Below, in pieces: positions 28,124 to 40,638 of a stretch of DNA of 64,000 nucleotides. Position 1 is the first letter of the stretch, and each line of letters starts with the position of its first letter. The DNA comes from Streptococcus hillyeri. GTDB taxonomy: Bacteria > Bacillota > Bacilli > Lactobacillales > Streptococcaceae. The translations under genes were made by a program, and so were the position numbers. The notes below the pieces were generated by a model. That model did no database searches. It was not told the DNA's origin and saw only the letters and a list, made by a program, of their open reading frames with translations. The stretch lies in the NCBI RefSeq assembly GCF_003686955.1, contig NZ_RCVM01000006.1, positions 1 to 64,000 of the forward strand. The letters are read 5' to 3'.

Positions 28124-28954
28124 ATGAAATCTAAGAAACAAAATAATATCGTTGCCTACACTGTGCTAAGCATCGGGATTTTTCTCATGTTAATCCCATT
28201 AGCGGTAACGATTATTAGTTCGTTTAAGACAACTAAAGAGATTACAGGGAATTTCTTTGGTTTGCCTGAAGAGTGGACCTTGTCTAACTATGAACGTCTA
28301 TTTAATGATGGCATTGTTCATTATTTTCTTAATTCAGCCTTTTTAACAGTTGTTAGTGTGGGATTAATTATCTTGGTAATTCCGATGGCAGCTTTTGCCA
28401 TTGCCCGCCATATGGATCGTAAGAAAGTATTTGCTATCATGTATACTTTGTTAATCATAGGGATGTTTGTTCCTTTTCAAGTTATCATGTTGCCAATGGC
28501 TAAATTGATGAGTAATCTTGGGATGACTAATCTGGTTGGTTTAACTATTTTGTATCTTACTTATGCGATTCCTCAGACCCTGTTTCTATATGTGGGATAT
28601 ATTAAAACTATTGTCCCAACAGAAATGGATGAGGCAGCAGCTATTGATGGTGCCGGTCGCTTTATGATGTATCGAAAAATTATCTTTCCTTTGATGAAAC
28701 CGATGCATGCCACTGTATTGATTATTAATGCTTTGTGGGTCTGGAATGACTTCTTGATGCCTCTTCTTGTACTTAACAGAGATTCAAGTACATGGACAAT
28801 GCCACTTTTTCAATATAATTACCAAGGACAATATTTTAGTGACTACGGACCAAGTTTTGCTTCATATGTCGTCGGTATTATACCAATTCTAATCGTTTAT
28901 CTAATCTTCCAAAAGAATATCATTTCTGGAATGACAAGTGGTTCAGTTAAATAG
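28124..28954 (+). CDS. msmG: Sugar ABC transporter permease (MsmG/RafG type)
   Basis: Second permease, 276 residues with about six membrane segments. The EAA loop reads PTEMDEAAAIDGAGRFMMYRKIIFPLMKP. No ATP-binding subunit gene follows, so the importer presumably uses a shared MsmK-type ATPase encoded elsewhere, as described in other streptococci. A sucrose phosphorylase gene (gtfA), common after this gene in S. mutans and S. pneumoniae, is absent here; 313 bp without a gene come next. Confidence 0.94.
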   Translation: MKSKKQNNIVAYTVLSIGIFLMLIPLAVTIISSFKTTKEITGNFFGLPEEWTLSNYERLFNDGIVHYFLNSAFLTVVSVGLIILVIPMAAFAIARHMDRKKVFAIMYTLLIIGMFVPFQVIMLPMAKLMSNLGMTNLVGLTILYLTYAIPQTLFLYVGYIKTIVPTEMDEAAAIDGAGRFMMYRKIIFPLMKPMHATVLIINALWVWNDFLMPLLVLNRDSSTWTMPLFQYNYQGQYFSDYGPSFASYVVGIIPILIVYLIFQKNIISGMTSGSVK

Positions 28955-29219
28955 AAAAGAAACTTTTATAGAAATTAGAAATAAAATCATGTTTATCACA
29001 TGCTCAGATAGCAAGGATAATATAAAAGAATATGATTAGATTTTAGATGAGGATTTTTAGAGGGACAGTTAGTGATAGTTACTTTTTGCACTTTTTCTGT
29101 CAATGGATAAGTAAGTTTTTGCTCCGTTTAACGACTCAGCAGTGAATTTAGACTTAGTGAACTCAGCTCATGCTATGGCGGAAAAGGATTAAGTAATTGT
29201 ATTTGAGTAATGCTCCCTT
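28955..29219 (+). other. Gene-free stretch between msmG and dexB
   Basis: No ORF or recognisable remnant is supported. The stretch is AT-rich, with one loosely symmetric patch near 29062-29100. It occupies the place where gtfA stands in related operons, but I see no readable gtfA fragment. Confidence 0.4.
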
Positions 29220-29249
29220 AGAGTTGGCTGATTGAGTCAACTCTTTTTA
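29220..29249 (+). terminator. Terminator or attenuator upstream of dexB
   Basis: AGAGTTG (29220-29226) / CAACTCT (29238-29244) then a T-run, ending about 18 bp before dexB. It could end the msm transcript or attenuate read-through into dexB. Confidence 0.7.
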
Positions 29250-29252
29250 TAG

Positions 29253-30878
<1,626 letters not shown>

Positions 30879-30885
30879 AAATATG

Positions 30886-30924
30886 AAAACTGAACTAGGA
30901 CTCAAATCACCAGTTCAGTTTTTT
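30886..30924 (+). terminator. dexB terminator
   Basis: Perfect 11-bp stem AAAACTGAACT (30886-30896) / AGTTCAGTTTT (30912-30922) and T-run; convergent with the acetyltransferase pseudogene. Confidence 0.9.
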
Positions 30925-30954
30925 GGTTAATTAGACATGCTTCTGTATTGTATG

Positions 30955-31516
30955 TTAATCAAGTAATTTTTTAATAACTCGACAAGGTTGACCATATGCT
31001 AGAACCCCACTAGGAATATCCTTAGTTACTAGGCTACCAGCTCCTATGACGGTATTATCACCTATTGTTACTCCTGGAAGTACGGTCACATTAGCCCCTA
31101 ACCAACAATTTTCACCTATAGTAACTGGCAAGTTAAATTGATAAGAGAGGTCACGTAGTTTTGGAGAAAGAGGGTGGCTGGCAGTTGCGATAGTTACATT
31201 GGGACCAATCATTGTCTTGCTACCGATTGTAATCGTTGTATCATCAACAAGAGTTAGATTGTAATTGGCATAGACATTATCACCTAGTTTACAGAAGTGG
31301 CCACCCCAATTCGCATGAAGAAGTGGTTCTATGTAAACATTATGACCGACCTCCGCAAACATCATTTTTAATAAATCGTTCCGTTTTTCTTTCTCGGAGG
31401 GATGTGTGTGGTTATAAATCATATAAGCGTTCTTGACATTTTAATTGCTTTTCAAGAATCTCAGGATCATTTGGAAGATAAAGGTCTCCGGTGTGCATTT
31501 TAGGATTAACTGGCAT
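30955..31516 (-). pseudogene. Maltose/galactoside O-acetyltransferase, frameshifted
   Basis: Left-handed beta-helix (hexapeptide repeat) sugar acetyltransferase of the LacA/Maa type; visible parts include NVTIATASHPLSP, GENCWLGANVTVLPGVTIGDNTVIGAGSLVTKDIP and the closing GQPCRVIKKL. The N-terminal 34 codons from ATG 31516 (MPVNPKMHTGDLYLPNDPEI...QERLYDL) run into a stop, while the rest (YNHTHPSEKEKRNDLL...) is one frame away. Removing one base in the A-run at 31416-31418 joins them as QERLYDYNHTHPSEKEK and restores about 187 codons. GGAGA for this gene overlaps the stop of the upstream regulator gene. The shortened 155-codon frame starting at 31422 lacks part of the Maa N-terminal domain and a ribosome site. 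Confidence 0.8.
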
Positions 31517-31531
31517 AATGATATATTTCTC

Positions 31532-32539
<1,008 letters not shown>

Positions 32540-32577
32540 TTATTTTTTGTTTTTTATAGTATAACATAAGATGATTA

Positions 32578-32598
32578 TTTAGTAAAACTTTAGTAAAA
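32578..32598. promoter_or_regulatory. Tandem TTTAGTAAAA repeats, candidate GalR operator
   Basis: Exact 10-bp direct repeats at 32578-32587 and 32589-32598, 11 bp apart (one helical turn), just upstream of the galK -35 and between the divergent galR and galK. Confidence 0.45.
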
Positions 32599-32601
32599 AT
32601 A

Positions 32602-32630
32602 TTGACTGTCTATTTATATCATTTTATAAT
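32602..32630 (+). promoter_or_regulatory. galKT(E) promoter
   Basis: TTGACT (32602-32607), 17-bp spacer, TATAAT (32625-32630). Confidence 0.85.
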
Positions 32631-32635
32631 ATAAC

Positions 32636-32649
32636 TGAAAACGATATCA
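32636..32649. promoter_or_regulatory. cre site of galK
   Basis: TGAAAACGATATCA fully matches TGWAANCG-N-T-N-WCA. It lies just downstream of the -10, at the transcription start, where CcpA would act as a roadblock. Confidence 0.75.
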
Positions 32650-32661
32650 AAGGAGTATTTT

Positions 32662-33834
32662 ATGGATACTGAACAATTAAAACAGGCTTTTCTAGACAAT
32701 TTTGGTGTTGCACCTGATGCAACTTTCTTTTCACCGGGTCGTATCAATTTGATTGGGGAGCATACCGATTATAATGGTGGTCATGTTTTTCCAGCAGCGA
32801 TTACGCTTGGGACTTATGGGGCTGCTCGTAAACGTGATGACCGCACCTTACGTTTTTATTCAGGCAACTTTGAAGATCTGGGAATCATTGAGTTGAGTTT
32901 GGATGATCTTGTGTTCAAAAAAGAGGATAATTGGACTAACTATCCTAAAGGAGTGATTAAGTTTTTGAAAGAAGCAGGGCATGTGATTGAATCTGGTATG
33001 GATGTCTATGTTTATGGTAATATTCCAAATGGTTCGGGATTGTCCTCATCTGCTTCGCTGGAATTGTTGATAGGTGTTATTTGTGAAGAGTTGTTTGGGT
33101 TGACACTTAATCGTCTTGATTTGGTTAAAATTGGGAAACAAACTGAAAATGACTTCATTGGTGTTAACTCAGGTATTATGGACCAATTCGCTATTGGAAT
33201 GGGCGCAGATAAGCAGGCAATTTATTTGGATACAAATACTTTGGAATATGAGCTTGTACCACTTGATTTAGGTGACTATGTTGTTGTTATCATGAACACT
33301 AATAAACGTCGTGAATTAGCGGATTCCAAATATAACGAGCGCCGTAGCGAATGTGAAACGGCTGTGACCGAATTAAATGCTCTGCTATCTATCGAAACTT
33401 TAGGTGAGCTTGATGAAGCAACCTTTGATCAATATGCTTATCTCATTAAAGATGGCAATCGTATCAAGCGTGCTCGCCATGCAGTTTCGGAAAATCAACG
33501 GACTCTGAAAGCCAAGGCGGCCTTGGTTGCTGGTGATTTGGACCAATTTGGTCGTTTAGTCAATGCTTCTCATGTGTCTTTAGAGCATGATTACGAGGTA
33601 ACTGGTGTTGAGCTTGATACTCTTGTTCATACAGCGTGGGAACAAGAGGGTGTCCTTGGTGCTCGAATGACTGGTGCTGGTTTTGGTGGCTGTGCCATTG
33701 CAATTGTCCAAAAGGACAAGGTGGAGCAGTTTACTGAAACTGTTGGTCATATTTATGAAGAAAAAATTGGGTATGCGCCAGCTTTTTATATTGCAGAAGT
33801 AGCCGGTGGCAGCCGAGTTCTTTCTAGAAAGTAA
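32662..33834 (+). CDS. galK: Galactokinase
   Basis: Phosphorylates alpha-galactose to galactose-1-phosphate. The 390-residue GHMP kinase has the galactokinase signature [23 protein letters not shown], the ATP motif [14 protein letters not shown] and the late [24 protein letters not shown] precedes ATG 32662. First gene of the Leloir operon; galT begins 4 bp after its stop. Confidence 0.97.
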   Translation: MDTEQLKQAFLDNFGVAPDATFFSPGRINLIGEHTDYNGGHVFPAAITLGTYGAARKRDDRTLRFYSGNFEDLGIIELSLDDLVFKKEDNWTNYPKGVIKFLKEAGHVIESGMDVYVYGNIPNGSGLSSSASLELLIGVICEELFGLTLNRLDLVKIGKQTENDFIGVNSGIMDQFAIGMGADKQAIYLDTNTLEYELVPLDLGDYVVVIMNTNKRRELADSKYNERRSECETAVTELNALLSIETLGELDEATFDQYAYLIKDGNRIKRARHAVSENQRTLKAKAALVAGDLDQFGRLVNASHVSLEHDYEVTGVELDTLVHTAWEQEGVLGARMTGAGFGGCAIAIVQKDKVEQFTETVGHIYEEKIGYAPAFYIAEVAGGSRVLSRK

Positions 33835-33838
33835 GCTT

Positions 33839-35311
33839 ATGACAATATTAGAACGTTTTGTAGTAGGTGTTATTGCGAATAGCGATTACACTGACTTAGA
33901 TGCTATTTACTTAAAAAATCGGATCATGGCCTTGGTTGGTGAGGAACAGGTTAATGAAGAAACGGATGAGACATTCTTAATTCCTCTAAAAAATCGTCTT
34001 GTGGATATAGCTGTGGAAAATGGGAAATGTGGCATCTTGCAGGAGGAAAAAAACTGTTTGGGTGCGGAATTGATGGATTTCATCACGCCCATTCCGAGTG
34101 TGCTCAATCAAAGTTTTTGGCAAACCTATAATGAAAGTCCAGCAAAAGCTATTGCAGATTTCTATGAACTTAGTCAGAAAAATGACTATATTAAAGTTGA
34201 TGCCATTGCTAAAAATATTGCTTTTTCAACGCCTTCTAAATACGGGGATATGCAGATTACCATTAATTTGTCTAAACCTGAAAAGGATCCCAAAGCCATT
34301 GCGGCGGCCAAGCTAGCCAAGGCTAGTGATTACCCTAAGTGCCAGTTGTGCATGGAAAATGAAGGTTATCAAGGCCGCATTAACCATCCAGACCGTGCCA
34401 ATCACCGCATTATTCGGATGAAGCTAGGTGAGGAAACATGGGGCTTTCAATATTCGCCCTATGCTTATTTCAATGAGCACTGCATTTTCCTAAATACGGA
34501 GCATGTACCAATGGTGATTAGCCGTGAGACCTTTGTGCAGTTGCTAGATATTGTAGAGATGTATCCAGGATACTTTGCTGGCTCTAATTCTGACTTACCA
34601 ATTGTTGGTGGCTCCATCTTGACTCACAATCATTATCAAGGTGGGCGACATACCTTCCCTATGGAAATAGCAGAGCTGACAGAGTGTTTCACCTTCAAAG
34701 GGTTTGACAGTGTAGAAGCAGGGATAGTCAACTGGCCTATGTCAGTGATTCGTTTGACATCAGAGAATAAGGATGATTTGGTTGACCTGGCTGAGAAGAT
34801 TCGTCTAGCTTGGAGAGATTATAGTGATGATGCTGTGGATATTATTGCCTATACAGGCGATACACCACATCATACGGTAACTCCGATTGCTCGTAAACGC
34901 GATGGCAAATTTGAATTAGATTTGGTCTTGAGAGACAATCACACGTCTGAAGAACATCCAGATGGCGTCTATCATCCACACCAAGATGTGCAACACATCA
35001 AAAAAGAAAATATTGGTCTCATCGAAGTGATGGGCTTGGCTATTTTACCGCCTCGCTTGAAAGAAGAATTGCAAGAGGTTGAAAAATATCTTTTAGGCCA
35101 AGAACATAAGGTGGCGGACTATCATTTGGATTGGGCAAAACAAATCAAAATCACTCATCCAGAGGTGACAGCTGAGACAGTGACTGGTATTATACAGGGA
35201 GCGGTTGGTAATGTTTTTGCACGTGTGCTAGAAGATGCTGGGGTGTACAAAACGGATGTGACTGGACAAGCTGCTTTTAAACGTTTCATAGCGTCTGTTG
35301 GTATCAAATAG
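33839..35311 (+). CDS. galT: Galactose-1-phosphate uridylyltransferase, type 2
   Basis: Converts galactose-1-phosphate and UDP-glucose to UDP-galactose and glucose-1-phosphate. 490 residues from ATG 33839 ([19 protein letters not shown]), the long Firmicute GalT class rather than the short E. coli type; the motif [16 protein letters not shown] corresponds to the active-site histidine region. An upstream GTG at 33806 overlaps galK and has no ribosome site. The ribosome site for 33839 is weak (AGAAAG), suggesting coupling with galK. Confidence 0.94.
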   Translation: MTILERFVVGVIANSDYTDLDAIYLKNRIMALVGEEQVNEETDETFLIPLKNRLVDIAVENGKCGILQEEKNCLGAELMDFITPIPSVLNQSFWQTYNESPAKAIADFYELSQKNDYIKVDAIAKNIAFSTPSKYGDMQITINLSKPEKDPKAIAAAKLAKASDYPKCQLCMENEGYQGRINHPDRANHRIIRMKLGEETWGFQYSPYAYFNEHCIFLNTEHVPMVISRETFVQLLDIVEMYPGYFAGSNSDLPIVGGSILTHNHYQGGRHTFPMEIAELTECFTFKGFDSVEAGIVNWPMSVIRLTSENKDDLVDLAEKIRLAWRDYSDDAVDIIAYTGDTPHHTVTPIARKRDGKFELDLVLRDNHTSEEHPDGVYHPHQDVQHIKKENIGLIEVMGLAILPPRLKEELQEVEKYLLGQEHKVADYHLDWAKQIKITHPEVTAETVTGIIQGAVGNVFARVLEDAGVYKTDVTGQAAFKRFIASVGIK

Positions 35312-35328
35312 TCAAATAAAACGTTTTT

Positions 35329-35337
35329 TGATATAAT
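35329..35337 (+). promoter_or_regulatory. galE extended -10
   Basis: TGATATAAT with TATAAT at 35332-35337; -35 not evident. It could give galE some expression independent of galKT. Confidence 0.55.
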
Positions 35338-35365
35338 AAGGGCACTTAAATAAAAGGAGATAAGC

Positions 35366-36367
35366 ATGACAGTAGTCGTTCTAGGTGGGGCTGGGTATAT
35401 CGGTTCTCACATGGTTGACCGTTTGATTTCAGAAGGAAAAGAAGAAGTTATCGTAGTTGATAACTTGGTGACAGGACACAGTGCAGCGGTCCATCCAGAT
35501 GCAGTCTTCTACGAGGGAGATTTAGCCGATAAGGCGTTTATGCGCCGTGTCTTCGCTGAGAATCCTAATGTAGATGCTGTGATTCACTTTGCGGCCTTTT
35601 CATTGGTCGCGGAGTCTATGGAAAATCCTTTGAAATACTTTGACAATAACACCTCAGGTATGGTGAATTTACTGGAAGTGATGAATGAATGTGGCGTGAA
35701 AAACATTGTTTTTTCATCAACAGCAGCCACTTATGGCATTCCAGAGCAAATTCCAATCCTTGAGACCACACCACAAAATCCAATCAATCCTTACGGTGAG
35801 AGTAAGTTGATGATGGAAACTATTATGAAATGGTCTGACAGTGCCTATGGCATTAAATTTGTAGCCCTTCGTTATTTCAATGTTGCTGGTGCTAAGCCAG
35901 ATGGGTCTATTGGTGAAGATCACGGACCTGAAACACACTTGCTTCCAATTATCTTGCAAGTTGCTCAAGGTGAGCGCGAGAAAATCATGATCTTTGGTGA
36001 TGATTACAACACTCCAGATGGAACTAATGTTCGTGACTATGTACATCCATTTGACTTGGCAGATGCTCATATTTTAGCGGTTGATTATTTACGCAATGGC
36101 GGAGCGTCAACAGCCTTTAACTTGGGATCATCGACAGGTTTCTCAAACTTGCAAATCTTAGAAGCAGCGCGTAAAGTGACTGGTAAAGAAATCCCAGCTG
36201 AATTAGCAGACCGTCGTCCTGGTGATCCAGACACGCTGATTGCAAGTTCAGAAAAAGCGCGTGAAGTACTTGGCTGGAAACCACAATTTGATGATATTGA
36301 AAAAATCATTGAAACTGCTTGGGCATGGCACTCAAGCCATCCAAAAGGTTATGATGATCGTGCATAA
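35366..36367 (+). CDS. galE: UDP-glucose 4-epimerase
   Basis: Interconverts UDP-galactose and UDP-glucose, closing the Leloir cycle and supplying UDP-galactose for wall polysaccharide. 333-residue short-chain (extended SDR) protein: Rossmann motif [23 protein letters not shown] with the catalytic Ser/Thr, YGESKLMME with Tyr-xxx-Lys, and the RRPGDPD loop. AAAGGAG precedes the ATG. Followed by a terminator. Confidence 0.96.
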   Translation: MTVVVLGGAGYIGSHMVDRLISEGKEEVIVVDNLVTGHSAAVHPDAVFYEGDLADKAFMRRVFAENPNVDAVIHFAAFSLVAESMENPLKYFDNNTSGMVNLLEVMNECGVKNIVFSSTAATYGIPEQIPILETTPQNPINPYGESKLMMETIMKWSDSAYGIKFVALRYFNVAGAKPDGSIGEDHGPETHLLPIILQVAQGEREKIMIFGDDYNTPDGTNVRDYVHPFDLADAHILAVDYLRNGGASTAFNLGSSTGFSNLQILEAARKVTGKEIPAELADRRPGDPDTLIASSEKAREVLGWKPQFDDIEKIIETAWAWHSSHPKGYDDRA

Positions 36368-36372
36368 ATGCT

Positions 36373-36395
36373 AAAGCCTCAATTAGGGGCTTTTT
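36373..36395 (+). terminator. galE terminator
   Basis: AAAGCCTC (36373-36380) / GGGGCTTT (one G-T pair) with AATTA loop and T-run. Confidence 0.8.
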
Positions 36396-36437
36396 GTGAT
36401 GATTTCTTTTATGAAAATAGCGGTACAGGCGTCTTTA

Positions 36438-36446
36438 TGATATAAT
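36438..36446 (+). promoter_or_regulatory. gatCAB extended -10 promoter
   Basis: TGATATAAT with TATAAT at 36441-36446, about 36 bp before gatC. Confidence 0.6.
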
Positions 36447-36482
36447 AAAAAAGATTATGTAGACTAATAGAAGAGGTAACTC

Positions 36483-36785
36483 ATGAAAATTTCTGAAGAA
36501 GAAGTACGCCATGTTGCTAAGTTGTCGAAATTGTCATTTTCAGACGAAGAAACAGCTGAATTTGCAACAACATTGACAAAAATTGTCGATATGGTGGAAT
36601 TGTTAAATGAAGTCGATACAACTGGTGTGCCAGTCACCACAACGATGGCAGATCGCAAAACAGTTATTCGTGAAGATAAAGCTGAAGTGGGAACAGATCG
36701 TGAATTGTTATTTAAAAATGTACCAGAAAGTGCAAATAACTTTATCAAGGTACCAGCTATCTTTGAAGAAGGAGGAGATGCTTAA
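36483..36785 (+). CDS. gatC: Asp/Glu-tRNA amidotransferase subunit C
   Basis: 100-residue belt subunit that holds GatA and GatB together. It opens [23 protein letters not shown], the family signature, and ends near [34 protein letters not shown] precedes the start. Its stop overlaps the gatA ATG (TAATG), so translation is coupled. Confidence 0.96.
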   Translation: MKISEEEVRHVAKLSKLSFSDEETAEFATTLTKIVDMVELLNEVDTTGVPVTTTMADRKTVIREDKAEVGTDRELLFKNVPESANNFIKVPAIFEEGGDA

Positions 36786-38251
36786 TGTCATTCAATCATA
36801 AAACGATTAACGAATTGCACGATCTCTTGGTAGCCAAAGAAATCTCAGCAACAGAATTGACACAGGCCACGCTTGATGATATCAAGTCACGTGAAGAAGC
36901 GGTCGGCTCTTTCATCACTGTCTCAGAAGAAGCTGCGCTTGCCCAAGCAAAAGCGATTGATGAAAAAGGAATTGATGCAGACAATATCATGTCAGGGATT
37001 CCCCTTGCGGTTAAAGACAATATCTCAACTAAGGGAATATTGACAACCGCTGCCTCAAAGATGCTTTACAACTACGAACCGATTTTTGATGCGACAGCGG
37101 TTGCCAATGCCTATCAAAATGGCATGATTGTGGTTGGTAAGACTAACATGGATGAATTTGCCATGGGTGGTTCAACGGAGACGTCTTATTTCAAGAAGAC
37201 GAAAAACGCTTGGGACCATTCAAAGGTTCCTGGAGGGTCATCAGGTGGTTCGGCGACAGCGGTTGCTTCTGGACAAGTGCGTTTATCATTGGGATCTGAT
37301 ACAGGTGGTTCCATTCGTCAGCCGGCTGCCTTTAACGGCATTGTCGGTCTCAAACCAACTTATGGAACCGTATCCCGTTTTGGTCTCTTTGCTTTTGGTA
37401 GCTCGCTGGATCAAATCGGGCCGTTCTCTCAAATGGTTGAAGAAAATGCTCAGCTGCTTAATGTCATTGCAGGAGCAGATAGCAAAGATGCGACTTCTGC
37501 ACCAGTACAAGTGGCTGATTTTACCAGCAAGATTGGCCAAGACATCAAAGGGATGAAGATTGCTCTTCCTAAAGAATACTTGGGCGAAGGAATTGATCCT
37601 AAAATTAAGGAAAATATTTTGGCGGCCGCTAAACAGTTTGAAAAATTGGGTGCCATTATTGAAGAAGTTTCTCTTCCACATAGCAAGTACGGGGTAGCGG
37701 TTTACTACATTATTGCGTCATCAGAAGCGTCATCAAACTTGCAACGTTTTGATGGGATTCGTTACGGTTTCCGTGCAGAAGACGCGACAAATCTTGATGA
37801 GATTTATGTTAACACACGTAGCCAAGGTTTTGGTGAAGAGGTGAAACGTCGTATCATGCTTGGTACATTCTCATTGTCTTCAGGTTATTACGATGCTTAC
37901 TTCAAGAAAGCTGGTCAGGTTCGTACCTTGATTATTCAAGATTTTGAGAAGGTCTTTGCGGATTATGATTTGATTCTTGGTCCAACGGCTCCGACAGTTG
38001 CTTATGATTTGGGCAGTCAAAGTCAGGACCCAGTCGCTATGTATTTGGCTGACTTGTTGACGATTCCAGTGAACCTTGCAGGACTTCCAGGGATTTCTAT
38101 TCCATCTGGATTTGTCGATGGTTTGCCAGTTGGCTTGCAGTTGATTGGTCCAAAATACAGTGAAGAGACGATTTATCAAGCAGCAGCAGCTTTTGAAGCA
38201 ACAACAGATTATCACAAACAACAACCAGTGATTTTTGGAGGTGACAACTAA
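36785..38251 (+). CDS. gatA: Asp/Glu-tRNA amidotransferase subunit A
   Basis: Amidase subunit: releases ammonia from glutamine for GatB, so that mischarged Glu-tRNA-Gln becomes Gln-tRNA-Gln. 488 residues; the Ser-cisSer-Lys triad maps to Lys77 (AVKDN), Ser152 (GGSSGGS) and Ser176 ([10 protein letters not shown]). Coupled by one-base overlaps to gatC and gatB. Confidence 0.98.
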   Translation: MSFNHKTINELHDLLVAKEISATELTQATLDDIKSREEAVGSFITVSEEAALAQAKAIDEKGIDADNIMSGIPLAVKDNISTKGILTTAASKMLYNYEPIFDATAVANAYQNGMIVVGKTNMDEFAMGGSTETSYFKKTKNAWDHSKVPGGSSGGSATAVASGQVRLSLGSDTGGSIRQPAAFNGIVGLKPTYGTVSRFGLFAFGSSLDQIGPFSQMVEENAQLLNVIAGADSKDATSAPVQVADFTSKIGQDIKGMKIALPKEYLGEGIDPKIKENILAAAKQFEKLGAIIEEVSLPHSKYGVAVYYIIASSEASSNLQRFDGIRYGFRAEDATNLDEIYVNTRSQGFGEEVKRRIMLGTFSLSSGYYDAYFKKAGQVRTLIIQDFEKVFADYDLILGPTAPTVAYDLGSQSQDPVAMYLADLLTIPVNLAGLPGISIPSGFVDGLPVGLQLIGPKYSEETIYQAAAAFEATTDYHKQQPVIFGGDN

Positions 38252-39693
38252 TGAACTTTGAAACCATTATCGGACTTGAAGTCCATGTGGAATTAAATAC
38301 CAATTCAAAAATTTTCTCACCTTCATCAGCGCATTTTGGTGAGGATCCTAATGCCAATACCAACGTGATTGACTGGTCGTTCCCAGGAGTGCTTCCAGTG
38401 ATGAACAAAGGGGTTATTGATGCGGGTATCAAGGCTGCGCTAGCTTTGAATATGGACATTCACCAGCACATGCACTTTGACCGTAAGAATTATTTCTACC
38501 CAGATAATCCCAAAGCTTACCAAATTTCACAATTTGATGAGCCAATCGGTTACAACGGCTGGATTGATATTACCTTGGAGGATGGTTCGACCAAGAAAAT
38601 CCGCGTGGAACGCGCCCATCTTGAAGAAGATGCTGGTAAAAACACTCATGGAACGGACGGTTATTCTTACGTTGACCTCAACCGTCAAGGGGTGCCATTG
38701 ATCGAAATCGTGTCGGAAGCCGATATGCGTTCACCAGAAGAAGCCTATGCCTATTTGACAGCGTTGAAAGAAATCATCCAGTACACAGGGATTTCAGATG
38801 TCAAGATGGAAGAGGGATCAATGCGTGTGGATGCTAATATTTCCCTTCGTCCGTATGGTCAAGAAAAATTTGGTACTAAGACTGAGTTGAAAAACTTGAA
38901 CTCTTTCAGCAATGTTCGCAAAGGGTTGGAGTATGAGGTGGAGCGTCAAGCAAAAATCCTTCGCTCAGGTGGTATTATCCAGCAAGAAACCCGTCGTTAT
39001 GACGAGGCGAATAAATCAACCATCCTCATGCGTGTCAAAGAAGGTGCGGCAGATTACCGTTACTTCCCAGAACCAGACCTTCCGCTTTATGAGATTTCAG
39101 ATGAATGGATTGCGGAAATGCGTGCGGAATTACCAAAATTCCCTGCAGAGCGTCGCGCGGAATATGTTGAAAAATTGGGTCTTTCGGGCTACGATGCTGG
39201 TCAGTTGACGGCTACTAAAGCCCTTTCTGATTTCTTTGAACAAGCTGTGGCTATTGGTGGTGATGCTAAACAAGTCTCAAACTGGTTACAAGGTGAAGTG
39301 GCTCAATTCCTCAATGCGGAAAACAAAACCATTGAAACCATCGCCTTGACTCCAGAAAACTTGGTGGAAATGATTGGTCTCATCCAAGACGGTACGATTT
39401 CATCTAAGATTGCTAAGAAAGTCTTTGTGCATCTAGCTAAAAATGGTGGTTCTGCTAAGGAATACGTTGAGAAAGCTGGTCTAGTACAAGTATCAGACCC
39501 AGCCGTCTTGATTCCAATTATCCACCAAGTCTTTGCGGATAACGAAGCTGCCGTAGCAGACTTTAAGTCAGGAAAACGAAATGCAGACAAAGCCTTTACC
39601 GGATTTCTTATGAAAGCCACAAAAGGTCAAGCCAACCCGCAGGTTGCTCAGCAACTCCTTGCTCAAGAATTGCAGAAATTATTGGAAGACTAA
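38251..39693 (+). CDS. gatB: Asp/Glu-tRNA amidotransferase subunit B
   Basis: tRNA-binding, ATP-dependent kinase/transamidase subunit. 480 residues: [22 protein letters not shown] at the start, [17 protein letters not shown], the LEEDAGK metal/ATP site, and a C-terminal YqeY-like tail domain. Complements gltX, since no glutaminyl-tRNA synthetase is needed when GatCAB is present. Confidence 0.98.
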   Translation: MNFETIIGLEVHVELNTNSKIFSPSSAHFGEDPNANTNVIDWSFPGVLPVMNKGVIDAGIKAALALNMDIHQHMHFDRKNYFYPDNPKAYQISQFDEPIGYNGWIDITLEDGSTKKIRVERAHLEEDAGKNTHGTDGYSYVDLNRQGVPLIEIVSEADMRSPEEAYAYLTALKEIIQYTGISDVKMEEGSMRVDANISLRPYGQEKFGTKTELKNLNSFSNVRKGLEYEVERQAKILRSGGIIQQETRRYDEANKSTILMRVKEGAADYRYFPEPDLPLYEISDEWIAEMRAELPKFPAERRAEYVEKLGLSGYDAGQLTATKALSDFFEQAVAIGGDAKQVSNWLQGEVAQFLNAENKTIETIALTPENLVEMIGLIQDGTISSKIAKKVFVHLAKNGGSAKEYVEKAGLVQVSDPAVLIPIIHQVFADNEAAVADFKSGKRNADKAFTGFLMKATKGQANPQVAQQLLAQELQKLLED

Positions 39694-39699
39694 GATTAG

Positions 39700-39727
39700 A
39701 AAGCTAAGCAGAAATGCTTGGCTTTTT
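39700..39727 (+). terminator. gatB terminator
   Basis: Stem AAAGCTAAGC (39700-39709) / GCTTGGCTTT (39716-39725) with one T-G pair, then T-rich. The group II intron remnant begins only a few bases beyond it. Confidence 0.85.
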
Positions 39728-39730
39728 CTA

Positions 39731-40372
39731 GTACGACGGGCATGTCGTACATCTGAGGTGCAAGTCCTCCGTGGGGACCCGTTGAAGGTAGAACCCAATA
39801 GCGATTCCCAAGCCTGACTATCGTGAGGTAGAGGGGAGAGGAAGGGATAGCGAAATCGTGGCTCTACGAACAGAAACGTGATACTAAGGCGTATATAGCG
39901 GATGAGGGGGCTAGAAACTCTAAAGTCCAAATAGGTAGTCGTAACCTATATGCGTAAATCACGAGAGTAAACGAGGAAAGATGTACGACTTATCCCGTGA
40001 GGTCTCATGAGCGTCAAAGACGTAGTAACAACGAATCATGAGAAGTCAGCCGAGGCCATAGTAGTGAAGAAACTTCTGTAATGGAAGTGGAGCGAAGGGC
40101 TGAATATTCAAACAGTCTGGGGAGAGACTGTTTGAAGTCTGGTGTTGAAAATACAAGATACCAGATGATTATCGCTTAAATTAGAGTTGTCTATTCAATT
40201 CTTGGTCTGAAAAGACGGTAGACTGAAAACGTAAATGATGGCTATTGTTCATAAATATAGGACAGGACAAATAGAACGACTCTACAGAATGAGAGATGAG
40301 GGAGTTTAGGCTCTCTCGTTAAAATTTAGTTGAACCGCCGTGTGCCGAACGGCACGCACGGTGGTGTGAGAG
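39731..40372 (+). ncRNA. ORF-less group II intron remnant
   Basis: Begins GTACGACGGGCATGTCGTAC and continues with group II domain I-like sequence (ATCTGAGGTGCAAGTCCTCC). It ends in an obvious domain V, GAACCGCCGTGTGC / GCACGCACGGTGGT at about 40332-40366 with a GAAC-type loop. The intron-encoded reverse transcriptase, normally 400-600 codons in domain IV, is missing: only about 600 nt lie before domain V, and the longest plus-strand frame near it is 24 codons (40235-40309). After TGTGAGAGGGG the sequence changes abruptly to family-A repeat, so domain VI and the 3' splice site seem truncated. The position just past the gatB terminator recalls class C introns, which target terminators, but I cannot assign the class. 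Confidence 0.75.
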
Positions 40373-40527
40373 GGGCTCAAAAAATAGCAATGAAACTCCG
40401 AAGGAGGTTATGACACTGACTTCGTCAGCTTTATTTCCTACCTCAAAAGGTCTCCCAGACCTTTTGCGCGTCCGCACTTTTAAGAAAGAAACAAAGAAAG
40501 TCATTTTTGAATTTGGTTAAGTATTAA
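40373..40527 (+). repeat. Hairpin-chain repeat, partial copy A4
   Basis: The 3' half of the family-A element: AATGAAACTCCGAAGGAGGTT, CTGAC-TTC-GTCAG, AAAAGGTCT-CCC-AGACCTTTT and the closing AAGAAAGAAACAAAGAAAG. It directly joins the intron remnant. Confidence 0.7.
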
Positions 40528-40638
40528 CGCTAATAAGCAGGTGAGGATTCGGATAAAAGAATAAAATTATAAAAAAATAGCATATTTTTTTAAAAAGTGC
40601 TAAAATAATACAAACGTTTAAATTTAAGGAGAACTTTT

